Below the pieces are notes generated by a model that did not search any database, had not been told where the DNA came from, and saw only the letters and a list, made by a program, of their open reading frames with translations. Positions 8,606-17,261 of a stretch of 64,000 bases of DNA are shown piece after piece; within the stretch, counting starts at the first letter, position 1; the number at the start of each line of letters is the position of its first letter. This DNA comes from VXPQ01 sp965116435 (lineage in GTDB: Bacteria; Bacteroidota; Rhodothermia; Rhodothermales; VXPQ01): contig OZ220686.1 of NCBI GenBank assembly GCA_965116435.1, forward strand, positions 2,728,001-2,792,000, in the 5' to 3' direction. The translations under genes and the position numbers were made by a program.

Positions 8606-9628
8606 TTAGAAATACAGGCTCCAGACATCGTCGGTTACGTCGTCGAGGCACGGGACGGGGGGTTGGGTGCAGGCCGGATTGCCGGCGCTGGGGACGAGGC
8701 TGCACCCCTCTTCCGAACTGAATCCAATGAAATCCCGCAGGCTTTTGGGAGGGGTCCAGCGTTCGGCGACCACCAGGCCCGCGCCGAGGAAGCCGTACCC
8801 GTTTTCGACATTGGACAGGGCCCCGGGCTCGACAAGCACTTCGGGATCGAACACGCCGCCCGGCGGGCGCCAGGCTTCGTTCGCCGCCACGAAATGAAAC
8901 TCGACGCGCCGCAGCGAAATGTTGGGATTCCCCTCCGTCACCAGGCATTTACTTTTGTATGCCTCCTCGACGAGCGCAAAGTCGTCCGTCATATTGATGT
9001 CGTACCGCACGCCGTCTCTCGTTTTTTCTTCCGTACCCTGATAGGACACTTCCACCGGGTAGGATACGATGGGGTGGCGTTTCAGGTCGGTGGGCCAGAC
9101 ATTGGCGGGGGGCACGTTGGTTGCTTCGTACCGCATCTCTACGCCCAGCAAGTTGAACCCCTCGCCGTTCACGTAGACATATACTTTCGGGCTGGTGTTC
9201 GTGCGTTCGATGGTGAAATTCACTTTCTCCGGCACGGTTACCGTGGCGCTGGATACGGCTCCGTCCGACCGGGCGACGTCCAGGCGGTACCGGCGCCCGT
9301 GCACGGGTTGAAACGCGGCTTCGAAAAGATGCCCAGTCACGCCGCTTTCGTACGTGACCTGGTAGGGCCGCCAGGTGAGCGTTTCGCCGGATTCAAGGTC
9401 TGTGCTGGTGACGACCGCGTCCAGGTCGCCGGGCCGGTCTACGCCGGATTCCCCTTCGATGGAGAAAATGCGGACGCGCTGGGTGTCCGCCGCAGCGTCC
9501 AGCAGGCCCCAGATGGTGAAGGGGCGGGGGTCGCCGATCAACGGGTTGACGCTGCTTTCGCAGGACGTCAGCAAGGCGGCGGCAACCAGTATGCCGAGGG
9601 GGGCGTTTCGCAGCAAGGAAAGGCGCAT
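8606..9628 (-). CDS. DUF4249-family lipoprotein
   Basis: 340 residues with a lipoprotein signal (GILVAAALLTSC, Cys at about 23), so probably outer-membrane anchored. The start CESSVNPLIGDPRPFTIWGL and the beta-rich body match DUF4249 proteins of Bacteroidota, which sit beside TonB-dependent receptors. Here it begins 2 nt after the receptor gene's stop, so the two are almost certainly co-transcribed and probably form one outer-membrane complex. The ligand is unknown. Four cysteines near the C terminus (CSLV, CTQP, CLDD) could form disulfides. Confidence 0.88.
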   Translation of the reverse strand: MRLSLLRNAPLGILVAAALLTSCESSVNPLIGDPRPFTIWGLLDAAADTQRVRIFSIEGESGVDRPGDLDAVVTSTDLESGETLTWRPYQVTYESGVTGHLFEAAFQPVHGRRYRLDVARSDGAVSSATVTVPEKVNFTIERTNTSPKVYVYVNGEGFNLLGVEMRYEATNVPPANVWPTDLKRHPIVSYPVEVSYQGTEEKTRDGVRYDINMTDDFALVEEAYKSKCLVTEGNPNISLRRVEFHFVAANEAWRPPGGVFDPEVLVEPGALSNVENGYGFLGAGLVVAERWTPPKSLRDFIGFSSEEGCSLVPSAGNPACTQPPVPCLDDVTDDVWSLYF

Positions 9629-9630
9629 AA

Positions 9631-11913
9631 TCAGAATTCTATTTCGATGCCCACGGTGGGGACAAAGGGGAGCTGGTCGGTCCGTTGCAGGGTAAATATG
9701 TCGAGGGCGAAAAGATTCGCCCGGTTGTAGACGTTGATGGCGCCTGCCTGTACGGTGAGGTCCGCCGGGCCGAGCGCCATGTCCCGCCCGATGGTTACGT
9801 CCAGTCGGTGGTACATGGGGAGTACGCCTTCGTAGGGGCGGTCGTAGATTACCCTCGGAAAGCCCTCGATGCCTTCCACGTCCACTACCCCGTCCATCAG
9901 AATGAATCCGTCGAACCCGCGCACCTCGGTATAGGGCAGCCCCGACCCGATATTCCAGCGCGCGCTCATGTCGAAGCCGGATACGGAGCCGCTCAGGATC
10001 AGGTTGAGCTGATGGCGGCGGTCATGGGGCGGGCGGAAGGAGAGGCGATCCGTGCCGAACCACACGGGCAGCGATTCCTGCATGGCGTCGTAGGTCGTCG
10101 AGGAGTAGCCGTAATTCAGGAACGCATAGAAATTCGGGCGGCGAAACTCCATGCGCAAGTCCATGCCCAGCACTTCGCCGTCCGCCGGCTGCAGCCGCGT
10201 GGTGAAACGGGGAAACGAGGTCCATTCCGCAATATACAGGCTGCTGAGGTCCTTGTAGAATGCCTCCACCGAGATTTCGAGGGATGCCGAGGGCGTGATC
10301 CGATACCCGACAATGCCGTGCACGGCGGCCGGAACTTCGCCGGTCGGGGCTTCTGCGTAGGCCGTAAAGATGCTGGCGGCGTCGCGCCGGTCGCTTAATC
10401 CGAGGATGTTTTGCCGGTACATGCCGCCCGCCATGCTCCATTGGTGCCTGCCCCGCTCAAGCACGGCCCGGAAGCGCGGTTCTACGAAGAAGCCGGAATT
10501 GCCGAAGAACTGCCCGACGGCGCCGAGGCGCACCCGCAAGCCGTTGCCCAAGTCGAATTCCGGCTCTGCCCAGCCGCCTGCATTTAGCGAGCGGACATAG
10601 TTGTCTACGATGTTCTGGTAGGTTCCGCCGAGGTCTGCCGAGAGTTCGACGTTGCGCGCGAAAAAGCCCCAGCGCGTTTCGGCGCGTTGCCCGAAGTTGC
10701 TGAAATTGACTTCGAGGTTATAATTGTCCACGCTGGTGGTGCGGGTCGGCTCCTCGCTCGGGCCGTATTCCGACTGGAGGCGGGACCAGGAAAACAGGGC
10801 TTCGCCAAGGATGGGCAGCGACCTCGGGAGCACGAGATGGCGCACGCCGACCGCGGTGTTTTTCCAGCGAATCTCGTTGTTGCCTGCGAAGAGCGTGGGT
10901 TCCGCAAGGGTGCCCCGGTCGAACGTGTGCACCGACGATATGGAGGTCTGGTGATTGCGCGAGATCGGGATGTGAATCTTGCCGAACACATCGCCGAACC
11001 GGTAGGGCAGGTCGTCCGCCACATACAGGGAAGCGACTTCCTCGAGGGTTGAAATCCGGGCGGAGCCGAGGAAGGAGATGTTGCCCACCAGCGGCCCTTC
11101 GAGGCGGGCCGAATTTACGAAGGGCGTAAACGCCAGGCCGGCTTCGTGGCGGCGTTTGTTTCCGTTGCGCGTCTGTACGTCGATCACGGAAGACAGTCGC
11201 CCTGAAAATTCTGCCCCGAATCCGCCCGCGTAAATGTCTGCATTGTTGATGATGTCTGACGGAAACGCCGAATAGAACCCCAGCAGGTGGAACGGCTGGA
11301 GGATGTACATTCCGTCCAGCATGGTCAGGTTCTGGGTGGGCTCGCCGCCCCGGATGAAGACTTGCCCCCCGCGGTCTCCCATGGACACCACGCCGGGCTG
11401 CGCGGCAAGGTAGTTGACGAGGTCGCCGGATACGCTGGGCGAGGGGATCAGTTCGATGTCTTGCGGAAGCACCCGCTGCTGCCCCGCCGTAACGCGCGCG
11501 GCGCCGGTTTCGCGTTCGGCCTCGACCACGACTTCGTCCATGGCGGCTTGTTGCGTAACGAGGGCGATATCCAGCTGCCGGGAATCCCCTGCGGCCAGGT
11601 CCAGCGTGTCCGAAAAGGTTTCGAACCCGATAAAGGAAGCCTGGAGGATGTGTCGTCCCGGCGGGACGCGGCCGATCAGGTAGATCCCGTCGGGGTCGGT
11701 TACGCTGCCCAGGACCGTATCGTCCTGCGTGAGGACGACATGTACGCCCTGGAGCGGTTGTCCGTCGTCCTCCGCCGTGACGAATCCGCGTACGGCGGCG
11801 GATTGCTGCGCATGGGAAAGCGTCGGCGTAAGCGATAGCAAGACCGCGGCCAGACCAGCCAGACGGGCAAGACAAGCAAGACAACAAATGCTTCGTGGCA
11901 GGCGCGAGGTCAT
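9631..11913 (-). CDS. TonB-dependent outer-membrane receptor with CarboxypepD_reg-like domain
   Basis: 760 residues from the ATG at 11913. A signal peptide ends near ...LTPTLSHAQQ (about 25-32); a 9-bp tandem DNA repeat encodes its LACLARLAGLA core. A carboxypeptidase-regulatory-like domain follows (about 35-115; VRGFVTAEDDGQPLQGVHVV), then a plug domain (about 130-235; GGQVFIRGGEPTQNLTMLDG) and a 22-strand-type barrel to the C-terminal EIEF. It imports an unknown ligand using TonB energy. The gene overlaps the DAHP synthase stop by 4 nt (ATGA) and precedes the DUF4249 gene by 2 nt, so the three form one coupled unit. Confidence 0.93.
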   Translation of the reverse strand: MTSRLPRSICCLACLARLAGLAAVLLSLTPTLSHAQQSAAVRGFVTAEDDGQPLQGVHVVLTQDDTVLGSVTDPDGIYLIGRVPPGRHILQASFIGFETFSDTLDLAAGDSRQLDIALVTQQAAMDEVVVEAERETGAARVTAGQQRVLPQDIELIPSPSVSGDLVNYLAAQPGVVSMGDRGGQVFIRGGEPTQNLTMLDGMYILQPFHLLGFYSAFPSDIINNADIYAGGFGAEFSGRLSSVIDVQTRNGNKRRHEAGLAFTPFVNSARLEGPLVGNISFLGSARISTLEEVASLYVADDLPYRFGDVFGKIHIPISRNHQTSISSVHTFDRGTLAEPTLFAGNNEIRWKNTAVGVRHLVLPRSLPILGEALFSWSRLQSEYGPSEEPTRTTSVDNYNLEVNFSNFGQRAETRWGFFARNVELSADLGGTYQNIVDNYVRSLNAGGWAEPEFDLGNGLRVRLGAVGQFFGNSGFFVEPRFRAVLERGRHQWSMAGGMYRQNILGLSDRRDAASIFTAYAEAPTGEVPAAVHGIVGYRITPSASLEISVEAFYKDLSSLYIAEWTSFPRFTTRLQPADGEVLGMDLRMEFRRPNFYAFLNYGYSSTTYDAMQESLPVWFGTDRLSFRPPHDRRHQLNLILSGSVSGFDMSARWNIGSGLPYTEVRGFDGFILMDGVVDVEGIEGFPRVIYDRPYEGVLPMYHRLDVTIGRDMALGPADLTVQAGAINVYNRANLFALDIFTLQRTDQLPFVPTVGIEIEF

Positions 11914-13295
11914 AGAGCCGATTCGTTTTCCATGCGTTTTTTCTTGCGCACAATGAGAAAAGCCATTTCGAGCGCTTGCTCGTAGTTTAGACGCGGATCG
12001 ACTTGCGACTTGTAGGCGCGCGCCAGATCGGTGTCGTTCAGGCCGCTTGCGCCGCCGGTGCATTCGGTAACGTCTTCGCCCGCCAGTTCGAAATGCACGC
12101 CGCCCAGATGCGATCCTTCTGCCGCATGGATGTCGAATGCCTGCTCGAGTTCGTCGAGGATGTTTTCGAAACGCCTCGTTTTGATTCCCGTGTCCGTCAG
12201 TTCCGTGTTCCCGTGCATGGGATCGCTCATCCACGCCACAGGGACGCCCGAATCCTGCACGGCCCGGATCAACGGGGGCAGCAGGTCGGCGATGGGGCCT
12301 GCGCCGAGGCGGTGAATGAGCACGAGCCGCCCGGGGTCCTTCCGGGGGTTCAGGATGCGGATGATGCGCACGAGGTCTTTCGGCGCCATGTGGGGCGCTA
12401 TCTTCAGGCCCACCGGATTCGCAATGCCCCGTGCGTATTCTATGTGGGCGCCTTCGGGGTCCGACGTTCTGGCGCCGATCCACGGAAAATGGGTTCCCAG
12501 ATTGAATGTGCCTTCGTTGTGCGGCACATGGCGGGTGAAGGTTTCTTCGTAGGGAAGATGCAGGGCTTCGTGGCTGGTAAAGAACCGGGTGCGCTCAATG
12601 TTGCGGAGGGGGTTCCCCGAGACCGTTTCGATGAACGCGATGGTCTCCTGAATGGATTCGACGATCTGGCGGTATTCTTTTTCCAGCGGGGTCCGGTGGA
12701 TGAAGTCGAGGTTCCAGTATTCCGGGTGATGCAGGTCCGCAAAGCCCGTATTGGTGAGGGCGCGCACAAGGTTCAGCGTCATCGCGGAATGGGCGTGGGC
12801 CTGCATCAGGCGTTTCGGGTCCGGTTTTCGCGCTTCGGGCGTGAAGGCGGCGTCGTTGACCAGGTCTCCCCGGTAGCTCGGGAGGGTACGCCCATTGCGG
12901 GATTCGCTATCGGAAGAGCGGGGTTTGGCGTGTTGCCCGGCGAAGCGGCCTATGCGCACGACGGGGGTCCGGATGCCGAAGATCAGTACGAGGCTCATCT
13001 GAAGAAGTACTTTCAGACGATTGGCGATAATCCCCGCGCTGCATTCGTTGAAGTGTTCCGCGCATTCGCCGCCCTGCAGGATAAAACGCTGCCCCCGCGT
13101 CGCTTCGGCGATTTGCTGCCTGAGCGCCTGAATTTCCCACGAGGTGACGAGCGGGGGCAATGCGCGCAACTGCGTCAGCGCTTCGGACAAGGCGGCCGGG
13201 TCGGGGTACGTGGGCTGCTGCGCGGCAGGGCGTTCTCGCCAGGATGCGGGACTCCATGCCGCGCTGGCGTCGGCTATGACGGGGGAGGGGGACAT
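11910..13295 (-). CDS. Class II 3-deoxy-7-phosphoheptulonate (DAHP) synthase
   Basis: First enzyme of the shikimate pathway: phosphoenolpyruvate plus erythrose 4-phosphate to DAHP. 461 residues from the ATG at 13295 (MSPSPVIADASAAW), normal for the plant/actinobacterial class II type. Signatures are FILQGGECAEHF (about 76), RIGRFAGQHAKPRS (about 117-130), LHLPYEETFTR, VLIHRLGAGPIADLLPPLI and VAWMSDPMHGNTE, covering metal-binding and PEP-binding residues. The stop overlaps the TonB receptor start (ATGA), an unusual partner for an aromatic biosynthesis gene. An in-frame upstream start at 13355 is less likely. Confidence 0.95.
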   Translation of the reverse strand: MSPSPVIADASAAWSPASWRERPAAQQPTYPDPAALSEALTQLRALPPLVTSWEIQALRQQIAEATRGQRFILQGGECAEHFNECSAGIIANRLKVLLQMSLVLIFGIRTPVVRIGRFAGQHAKPRSSDSESRNGRTLPSYRGDLVNDAAFTPEARKPDPKRLMQAHAHSAMTLNLVRALTNTGFADLHHPEYWNLDFIHRTPLEKEYRQIVESIQETIAFIETVSGNPLRNIERTRFFTSHEALHLPYEETFTRHVPHNEGTFNLGTHFPWIGARTSDPEGAHIEYARGIANPVGLKIAPHMAPKDLVRIIRILNPRKDPGRLVLIHRLGAGPIADLLPPLIRAVQDSGVPVAWMSDPMHGNTELTDTGIKTRRFENILDELEQAFDIHAAEGSHLGGVHFELAGEDVTECTGGASGLNDTDLARAYKSQVDPRLNYEQALEMAFLIVRKKKRMENESAL

Positions 13296-13424
13296 GCCCA
13301 GTAAGGCGCAGGGGTACGTGCTGAGGCGAGTATTGTGCGCGAAAGTATTCCGCAAAATCAGTACATCCTAAACGAAACGCAGGGAAATGTATTGTGTTTC
13401 GGGCGGATTCCATACGTTTTTTAT

Positions 13425-13460
13425 GATGCTCTGATTAAGTCCGCTTCGATCAGTGCATCC
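13425..13460. repeat. Minimal palindromic element (37-bp type) with 4-bp target duplication
   Basis: GATGCTCTGATTAAG-TCCGCTTCG-ATCAGTGCATCC folds as a hairpin with arms GATGCtCTGAT / ATCAGtGCATC. The copy is preceded by TTTA (13420-13423, with the first G of GGATGC changed to T at 13424) and followed by TTTA (13461-13464), a perfect 4-bp direct repeat. The same arms end the about 254-bp elements at 26.5, 40.0 and 50.7 kb. Confidence 0.75.
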
Positions 13461-13500
13461 TTTAATGCAGGCGTCCGGCTGGATTCGCAGGAAGGTCTGG

Positions 13501-13536
13501 GGTGCTCTGATCTTTGCGGAGGTAATCAGCGCATCC
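13501..13536. repeat. Degenerate palindromic element
   Basis: GGTGCTCTGAT ... AATCAGCGCATCC keeps both arms and the 36-37 bp length of the minimal element, with substitutions in the arms (GGTGC for GGATGC, GCGC for GTGC). No clear target duplication remains (CTGG left, TGTG right). It is 41 bp from the better-preserved copy. Confidence 0.55.
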
Positions 13537-13628
13537 TGTGTTTTGTCGGATTCGCCGGGATCCAGCGGGGCTGTTGCGGGTTTAGGGGCGCAGGCGACGT
13601 AGCCCGCGCCAAGGGACGTTATAGACCC

Positions 13629-13704
13629 GCCAACGTAGCTCAGTTGGTAGAGCAGCTCACTCGTAATGAGCAGGTCACCGGTTCAAGTCCGGTCGTTGGC
13701 TCCA
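13629..13704 (+). tRNA. tRNA-Thr (anticodon CGT)
   Basis: 76-nt cloverleaf including a genome-encoded TCCA end. Acceptor GCCAACG pairs with CGTTGGC; D arm GCTC-AGTTGGTA-GAGC; anticodon arm GCTCA-CTCGTAA-TGAGC gives anticodon CGT; T arm ACCGG-TTCAAGT-CCGGT. All stems pair fully, and the anticodon reads ACG threonine codons. Confidence 0.97.
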
Positions 13705-13778
13705 TAGTTGATGTGCGGCGGTCGAGGGCGTTCCGGCGTGCCTTTCCCTTCCTGTATCTGAAGACCTGCGGACTCCCA

Positions 13779-14177
13779 ATGGACAGACGCCATTTTATCC
13801 TGTGTGCGGCGGCAGGTGCGCTGGCTGCCGGCTTGCCGGGCGCCGCGTGGCCAACGAGTTCTTTAACGGGTCCTTCCGGGAATCTGCAACCCCTGGCCCG
13901 GCCCGCCTTGCTCGATATGTTCGGCGCTCGCCGGGTTCGCGGCCTTGGCGTGCAGTATTGCGTGCGGTATCCCGCAGAGTGCGACACGGATATCCTCGCT
14001 GCGGCCATCCTGGGCAGCGAGGCGCTGGCCCGGGCGGACGCCTCCATGTCGCCTGCTTTCCTTGAGGCAACGATCCGGGATGATTTTGCCGCCGGGCGCA
14101 CGGTTCTTCTCGAGGGATGGGTGCTTTCCGTCACCGAAGCGCGGCAGTGCGCCCTCTTCTCGCTCGTCTACCCGTAA
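13779..14177 (+). CDS. Tat-exported small subunit of a GMC-type dehydrogenase
   Basis: 132 residues. It starts MDRRHFILCAAAGALAAG, a twin-arginine signal with a hydrophobic core, so the protein should be exported folded. The rest (about 30-132) is a small helical domain containing LDMFGARRVRGLGVQYC and ARADASMSPAFLEATI. It lies 12 bp before a GMC oxidoreductase that lacks its own signal. This matches the layout of periplasmic gluconate/fructose/sorbitol dehydrogenases, where a Tat-bearing small subunit carries the flavoprotein out. The exact family is not recognised from sequence alone. Confidence 0.7.
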   Translation: MDRRHFILCAAAGALAAGLPGAAWPTSSLTGPSGNLQPLARPALLDMFGARRVRGLGVQYCVRYPAECDTDILAAAILGSEALARADASMSPAFLEATIRDDFAAGRTVLLEGWVLSVTEARQCALFSLVYP

Positions 14178-14189
14178 TTCCCTCCGGAT

Positions 14190-15737
14190 ATGCATACAGA
14201 CGCCCGAACCCTCGAGGACGGCGCACTCATTGAAGGCGACCTCTGCATTGTCGGCGCTGGCGCCGCTGGCCTCAGCATGGCCATGGAATGGATTGGAGCG
14301 TCCCGGACCGTCATTCTGCTGGAAGGGGGTGGATTCAACTACGAGCCGCAGATGCAGGCCCTCTATGCGGGCAAAAGCATAGGCGATCCATACCAGGTGC
14401 CCCTCGAAGCCGCCCGGCTCCATTATTTTGGCGGCACCACCGGGCACTGGGCTGGCTGGTGCGCGCCCATGGACCCCATGGATTTCCAAAAACGCGACTG
14501 GGTGCCCCATAGCGGCTGGCCCTTCCAGAAGGAACACCTGGATCCGTTCTATGAACGCGCGCAGGCCTATGTTGAGCTGGGGCCGTACGCATATGACGTG
14601 GCGGACTATGAAGCCATGGATCCTTCGCGGAAAAGGCTGCCGTTTGACGAAGAGAAAATATGGACGAAGATGTGGCAGTTCAGCCCGCCCACGCGATTCG
14701 GGACGCGGTACCGGGATGCGATTATCGATGCGGAAAACATTCATCTTTATACGTACGCCAACGTTACGGAGGTCGAAGCGAACGAGTCTGTGCGGGCCGT
14801 GACCGGATTGCGGGCGCAAACTATCGATGGCAAGCGCCACCGCGTGCGGGCCCGCCGCTACGTGTTGGCGTGCGGATCGATTCAGAATGCGCGGATTCTG
14901 CTGGCCTCCAACAGGCAGGCGCCCGCCGGGCTGGGCAACGACCGCGATCTGGTGGGCCGCTTTTTCATGGAACACCTTGAAATGGGCGGAGCGCAGCTTA
15001 TTCTGGAAAAGCCGGATCCGATGCGTATGTACGCGCTTCGGTTTGCCGGGCACCGGACGCCCACGGGGGAACTGGCCGTGTCCGAGCAGGCCCAGCGAGC
15101 GCATCGTATTCTCAACGGCACGGCCTCGCTCCGGCCGGGGACCTTTCCCGAAGAGATGCGGAGTTTCTTTCAGAGATTTTCGGAGGGCGGATTCCGGCGA
15201 TGGATGCGCAGCGACGAATCAGCGGAGGAGGCACCGCAACGCCCGTCCGCCTGGCCCGCTACGCCGGACGAGGGCCGCCGCGATTATCAACTCCAGTCCC
15301 GTGCCGAGCAAATGCCCAACCCCGCTTCGCGTGTCGTCCTGAGCGCCGAGAAGGATGCGTTAGGGATGCCCCTTGCCGACCTGCACTGGAAACTGTCGGC
15401 GCTGGACAAACGGTCGATGCGAACCTTTTTCGAAATGGTGGCGCATGAATTTGGCCGGACCGGGGTGGGGCGGGTTCAAATCCTGGACTGGTTGCTCGAA
15501 GACGACGCCACGTGGCCCTCTTTTCTGAGCGGAGGGTTTCATCACATGGGCTCCACGCGCATGCATGACGACCCCGGGCAAGGCGTGCTCGACGGCAACG
15601 CAAAGGTGCATGGCGTCGGGAATCTGTATGTAGCGGGCGCCTCGGCTTTTCCGACGTCCGGCGCTCCGAACCCCACGTTGACGCTGATCGCCTTGAGTCT
15701 GCGGCTGTCAGATCACCTCAAGGATGCCATGGGGTAG
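14190..15737 (+). CDS. GMC-family FAD-dependent oxidoreductase (large subunit)
   Basis: 515 residues. The FAD-binding motif DLCIVGAGAAGLSMAMEW lies at about 17-34 and YFGGTTGHWAGWCAP at about 77-91. The C-terminal GMC part includes GGFHHMGSTRMHDDPGQG and VAGASAFPTSGAPNPTLT, where the catalytic His and a second polar residue of the family reside. It probably oxidises an alcohol or sugar and passes electrons to a quinone or cytochrome. There is no signal peptide, so export would depend on the Tat small subunit 12 bp upstream. The substrate is unknown. Confidence 0.9.
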   Translation: MHTDARTLEDGALIEGDLCIVGAGAAGLSMAMEWIGASRTVILLEGGGFNYEPQMQALYAGKSIGDPYQVPLEAARLHYFGGTTGHWAGWCAPMDPMDFQKRDWVPHSGWPFQKEHLDPFYERAQAYVELGPYAYDVADYEAMDPSRKRLPFDEEKIWTKMWQFSPPTRFGTRYRDAIIDAENIHLYTYANVTEVEANESVRAVTGLRAQTIDGKRHRVRARRYVLACGSIQNARILLASNRQAPAGLGNDRDLVGRFFMEHLEMGGAQLILEKPDPMRMYALRFAGHRTPTGELAVSEQAQRAHRILNGTASLRPGTFPEEMRSFFQRFSEGGFRRWMRSDESAEEAPQRPSAWPATPDEGRRDYQLQSRAEQMPNPASRVVLSAEKDALGMPLADLHWKLSALDKRSMRTFFEMVAHEFGRTGVGRVQILDWLLEDDATWPSFLSGGFHHMGSTRMHDDPGQGVLDGNAKVHGVGNLYVAGASAFPTSGAPNPTLTLIALSLRLSDHLKDAMG

Positions 15738-15746
15738 GGTGGGGTG

Positions 15747-15946
15747 GATGGTGTTTGGAAGGAGTGGGTGATGGCGGACAGGGGTGCGGCGGATGGTATC
15801 CGCAAGGAGTGGGTTGTGCGGGACAGGGGTGCGGTAGATGGTGTCTGCAAGGCGTGGGTTGTGCCGGACAGGGGTGCGGTAGATGGTGTCTGGAAGGCGT
15901 GGGTGATGGCCAGCAGGGGCGCGGTGGAGGGTCTCTGCAAGGAGTG
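15747..15946. repeat. 45-bp tandem repeat between convergent genes
   Basis: About four and a half units of a 45-bp sequence (one unit starts GATGGTGTCTGCAAGGCGTG and ends GACAGGGGTGCGGTA) fill the gap between the GMC gene and mcrC. Units differ at several positions, including alternation of TGGAAGG / TGCAAGG / CGCAAGG. Because 45 is a multiple of three, open frames run through on both strands (15-residue units such as DGVCKAWVVPDRGAV), but there is no independent sign of a gene. Unlike a CRISPR array, the units are directly adjacent with no spacers. Confidence 0.85.
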
Positions 15947-15958
15947 AGGTCCAGGCGG

Positions 15959-17260
15959 TCAATCCTTCTCCAATTCCTGGATCATCTTTTTCACGGTTCC
16001 TGCCGGATCGTCTACATTGAACGGGAAGCAGATTAATTCCAGGGCGGGTTTGTTGTTGAACTGGAATCGGATCGGTTCGCAAAAAGACTTCGTTTGTGGA
16101 TAGACGAGCGCCACGCGAGGGCAGTTGTATTGCCTTCCGTATGCGAAGAGTTGGTACACGTCGGCCTGTTTGATGTCGTGATTGCGCTCGTTGGGGTCGA
16201 GTCGTTTCCATTTTGCGTCCAGAATGAAGCGGACGTTGTTGCTTTCCAGCAACGCGATGTCCGGTTTCATATAAAACGATCCCTTGTTTGCGGCGTTTGT
16301 CGCCAGAGGCTGCATTGGCCCTTGTGCGCGCACCGCGAAACGTTTTTGATGTCGGCGGACGGCGGCGGTGACGAAGTCCTCGAACACGTCCTGCATCGGA
16401 AACAGCATTGCGCGGTTGACGTGCGAACCGGCGAAGGTGGCGAGGCCGTGTCCGGACAGGAACAAACGGACCCACGGCATCACGGTGTCGTACTGCCGCA
16501 TGGAACGGTCCACTTGATGGCGCGCCCAGTCGTGGTTCTGGTTCGTTGAGCGGGGTACGCTGGAGAAGGCGATGCGCAGTTGATGGAGCCGCTGCCGGTT
16601 TGCGGGATGCCGGACGATCGGAACGAGGCGCTGCAATGCGAGGTGGATCAGGCGGTTCGCGGGGCGGTCTGCGGTGAACTCGTCGTAGCCGACGTAGAAC
16701 CGGGAGCGGTCCACCAGATTCTCGCGGATGTGCGCCGGAAACAGGATGCGCCCGCGCAGGGACTGGAGATTCGCTTCTTGCGTTCGGTAGGTTCGGGCCA
16801 GGCCGCGCCGGGTCAGCAGGATAACATCCGTCAGAAACTGGTGGACGAAGGCCTCGAACATGTCGAGGCGGCGTATTGCGCGAATGCTGGCGCCTTTCCA
16901 TTGTGCTCCCTTGAGGCCTCGCCAATCCCGGAGCATGGTCATAAAGACTTTCCGGGTGTTCTCGTCGCCGTCGTCCGAAAGATCGACTTTCGGCAGGATT
17001 TCGACCACCGTGCCCTGGCGCGTTTCGAGGACGCCGACATAGTTCTGCGCCTTGAGGAGGCCTTTCTGGAGCGTGAGCACCCAGCCCTTTTTTTCGGTTG
17101 CCCGTTCGAGCGCGAAGCGCTCCAGGTCGCGTTGTTCGTCCGGGTCCAGGCCGGTTAGCTTGTCGTATTCCCGAACGACTATCTTGCGCGATGCAGTGCG
17201 GGATCGCACGTTGTGGGTATGGCGCGCTGTCCGCTGGGTGTGCGTAGTCGGGGACGGCAT
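15959..17260 (-). CDS. mcrC: McrC-type nuclease subunit of a McrBC restriction system
   Basis: 433 residues. McrC supplies the PD-(D/E)xK endonuclease of the GTP-dependent McrBC type IV system, which cuts modified (methylated) foreign DNA. The N-terminal half contains ARTYRTQEANLQSLRGRI and HIRENLVDRSRFYVGYDEFT, typical of McrC; the nuclease core is KPDIALLESNNVRF followed by ILDAKWKRL (about 333-358), giving the D...D-x-K residues. The start ATG lies 1 nt after the mcrB stop, so the two are translationally linked. A 45-bp tandem repeat lies just beyond the stop. Confidence 0.92.
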   Translation of the reverse strand: MPSPTTHTQRTARHTHNVRSRTASRKIVVREYDKLTGLDPDEQRDLERFALERATEKKGWVLTLQKGLLKAQNYVGVLETRQGTVVEILPKVDLSDDGDENTRKVFMTMLRDWRGLKGAQWKGASIRAIRRLDMFEAFVHQFLTDVILLTRRGLARTYRTQEANLQSLRGRILFPAHIRENLVDRSRFYVGYDEFTADRPANRLIHLALQRLVPIVRHPANRQRLHQLRIAFSSVPRSTNQNHDWARHQVDRSMRQYDTVMPWVRLFLSGHGLATFAGSHVNRAMLFPMQDVFEDFVTAAVRRHQKRFAVRAQGPMQPLATNAANKGSFYMKPDIALLESNNVRFILDAKWKRLDPNERNHDIKQADVYQLFAYGRQYNCPRVALVYPQTKSFCEPIRFQFNNKPALELICFPFNVDDPAGTVKKMIQELEKD

Positions 17261-17261
17261 G

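Larger units (their letters stand above)
13296..13628. other. Intergenic region carrying two palindromic repeat elements
   Basis: About 330 bp between the DAHP synthase gene and tRNA-Thr with no convincing gene. It holds one well-preserved 37-bp palindromic element (13425-13460) and one degenerate copy (13501-13536), described separately, and must include promoters for the leftward operon and the tRNA. Confidence 0.6.

Noticed and set aside
12900..13295. Alternative upstream start (13355) for the DAHP synthase
   Set aside because: The extra 20 residues (RNTFAHNTRLSTYPCALLG) are not family-like; the ATG at 13295 fits better.
15747..15946. 45-bp repeat array considered as a CRISPR
   Set aside because: Units are directly adjacent with no unique spacers and no cas genes nearby; it is a simple tandem repeat.
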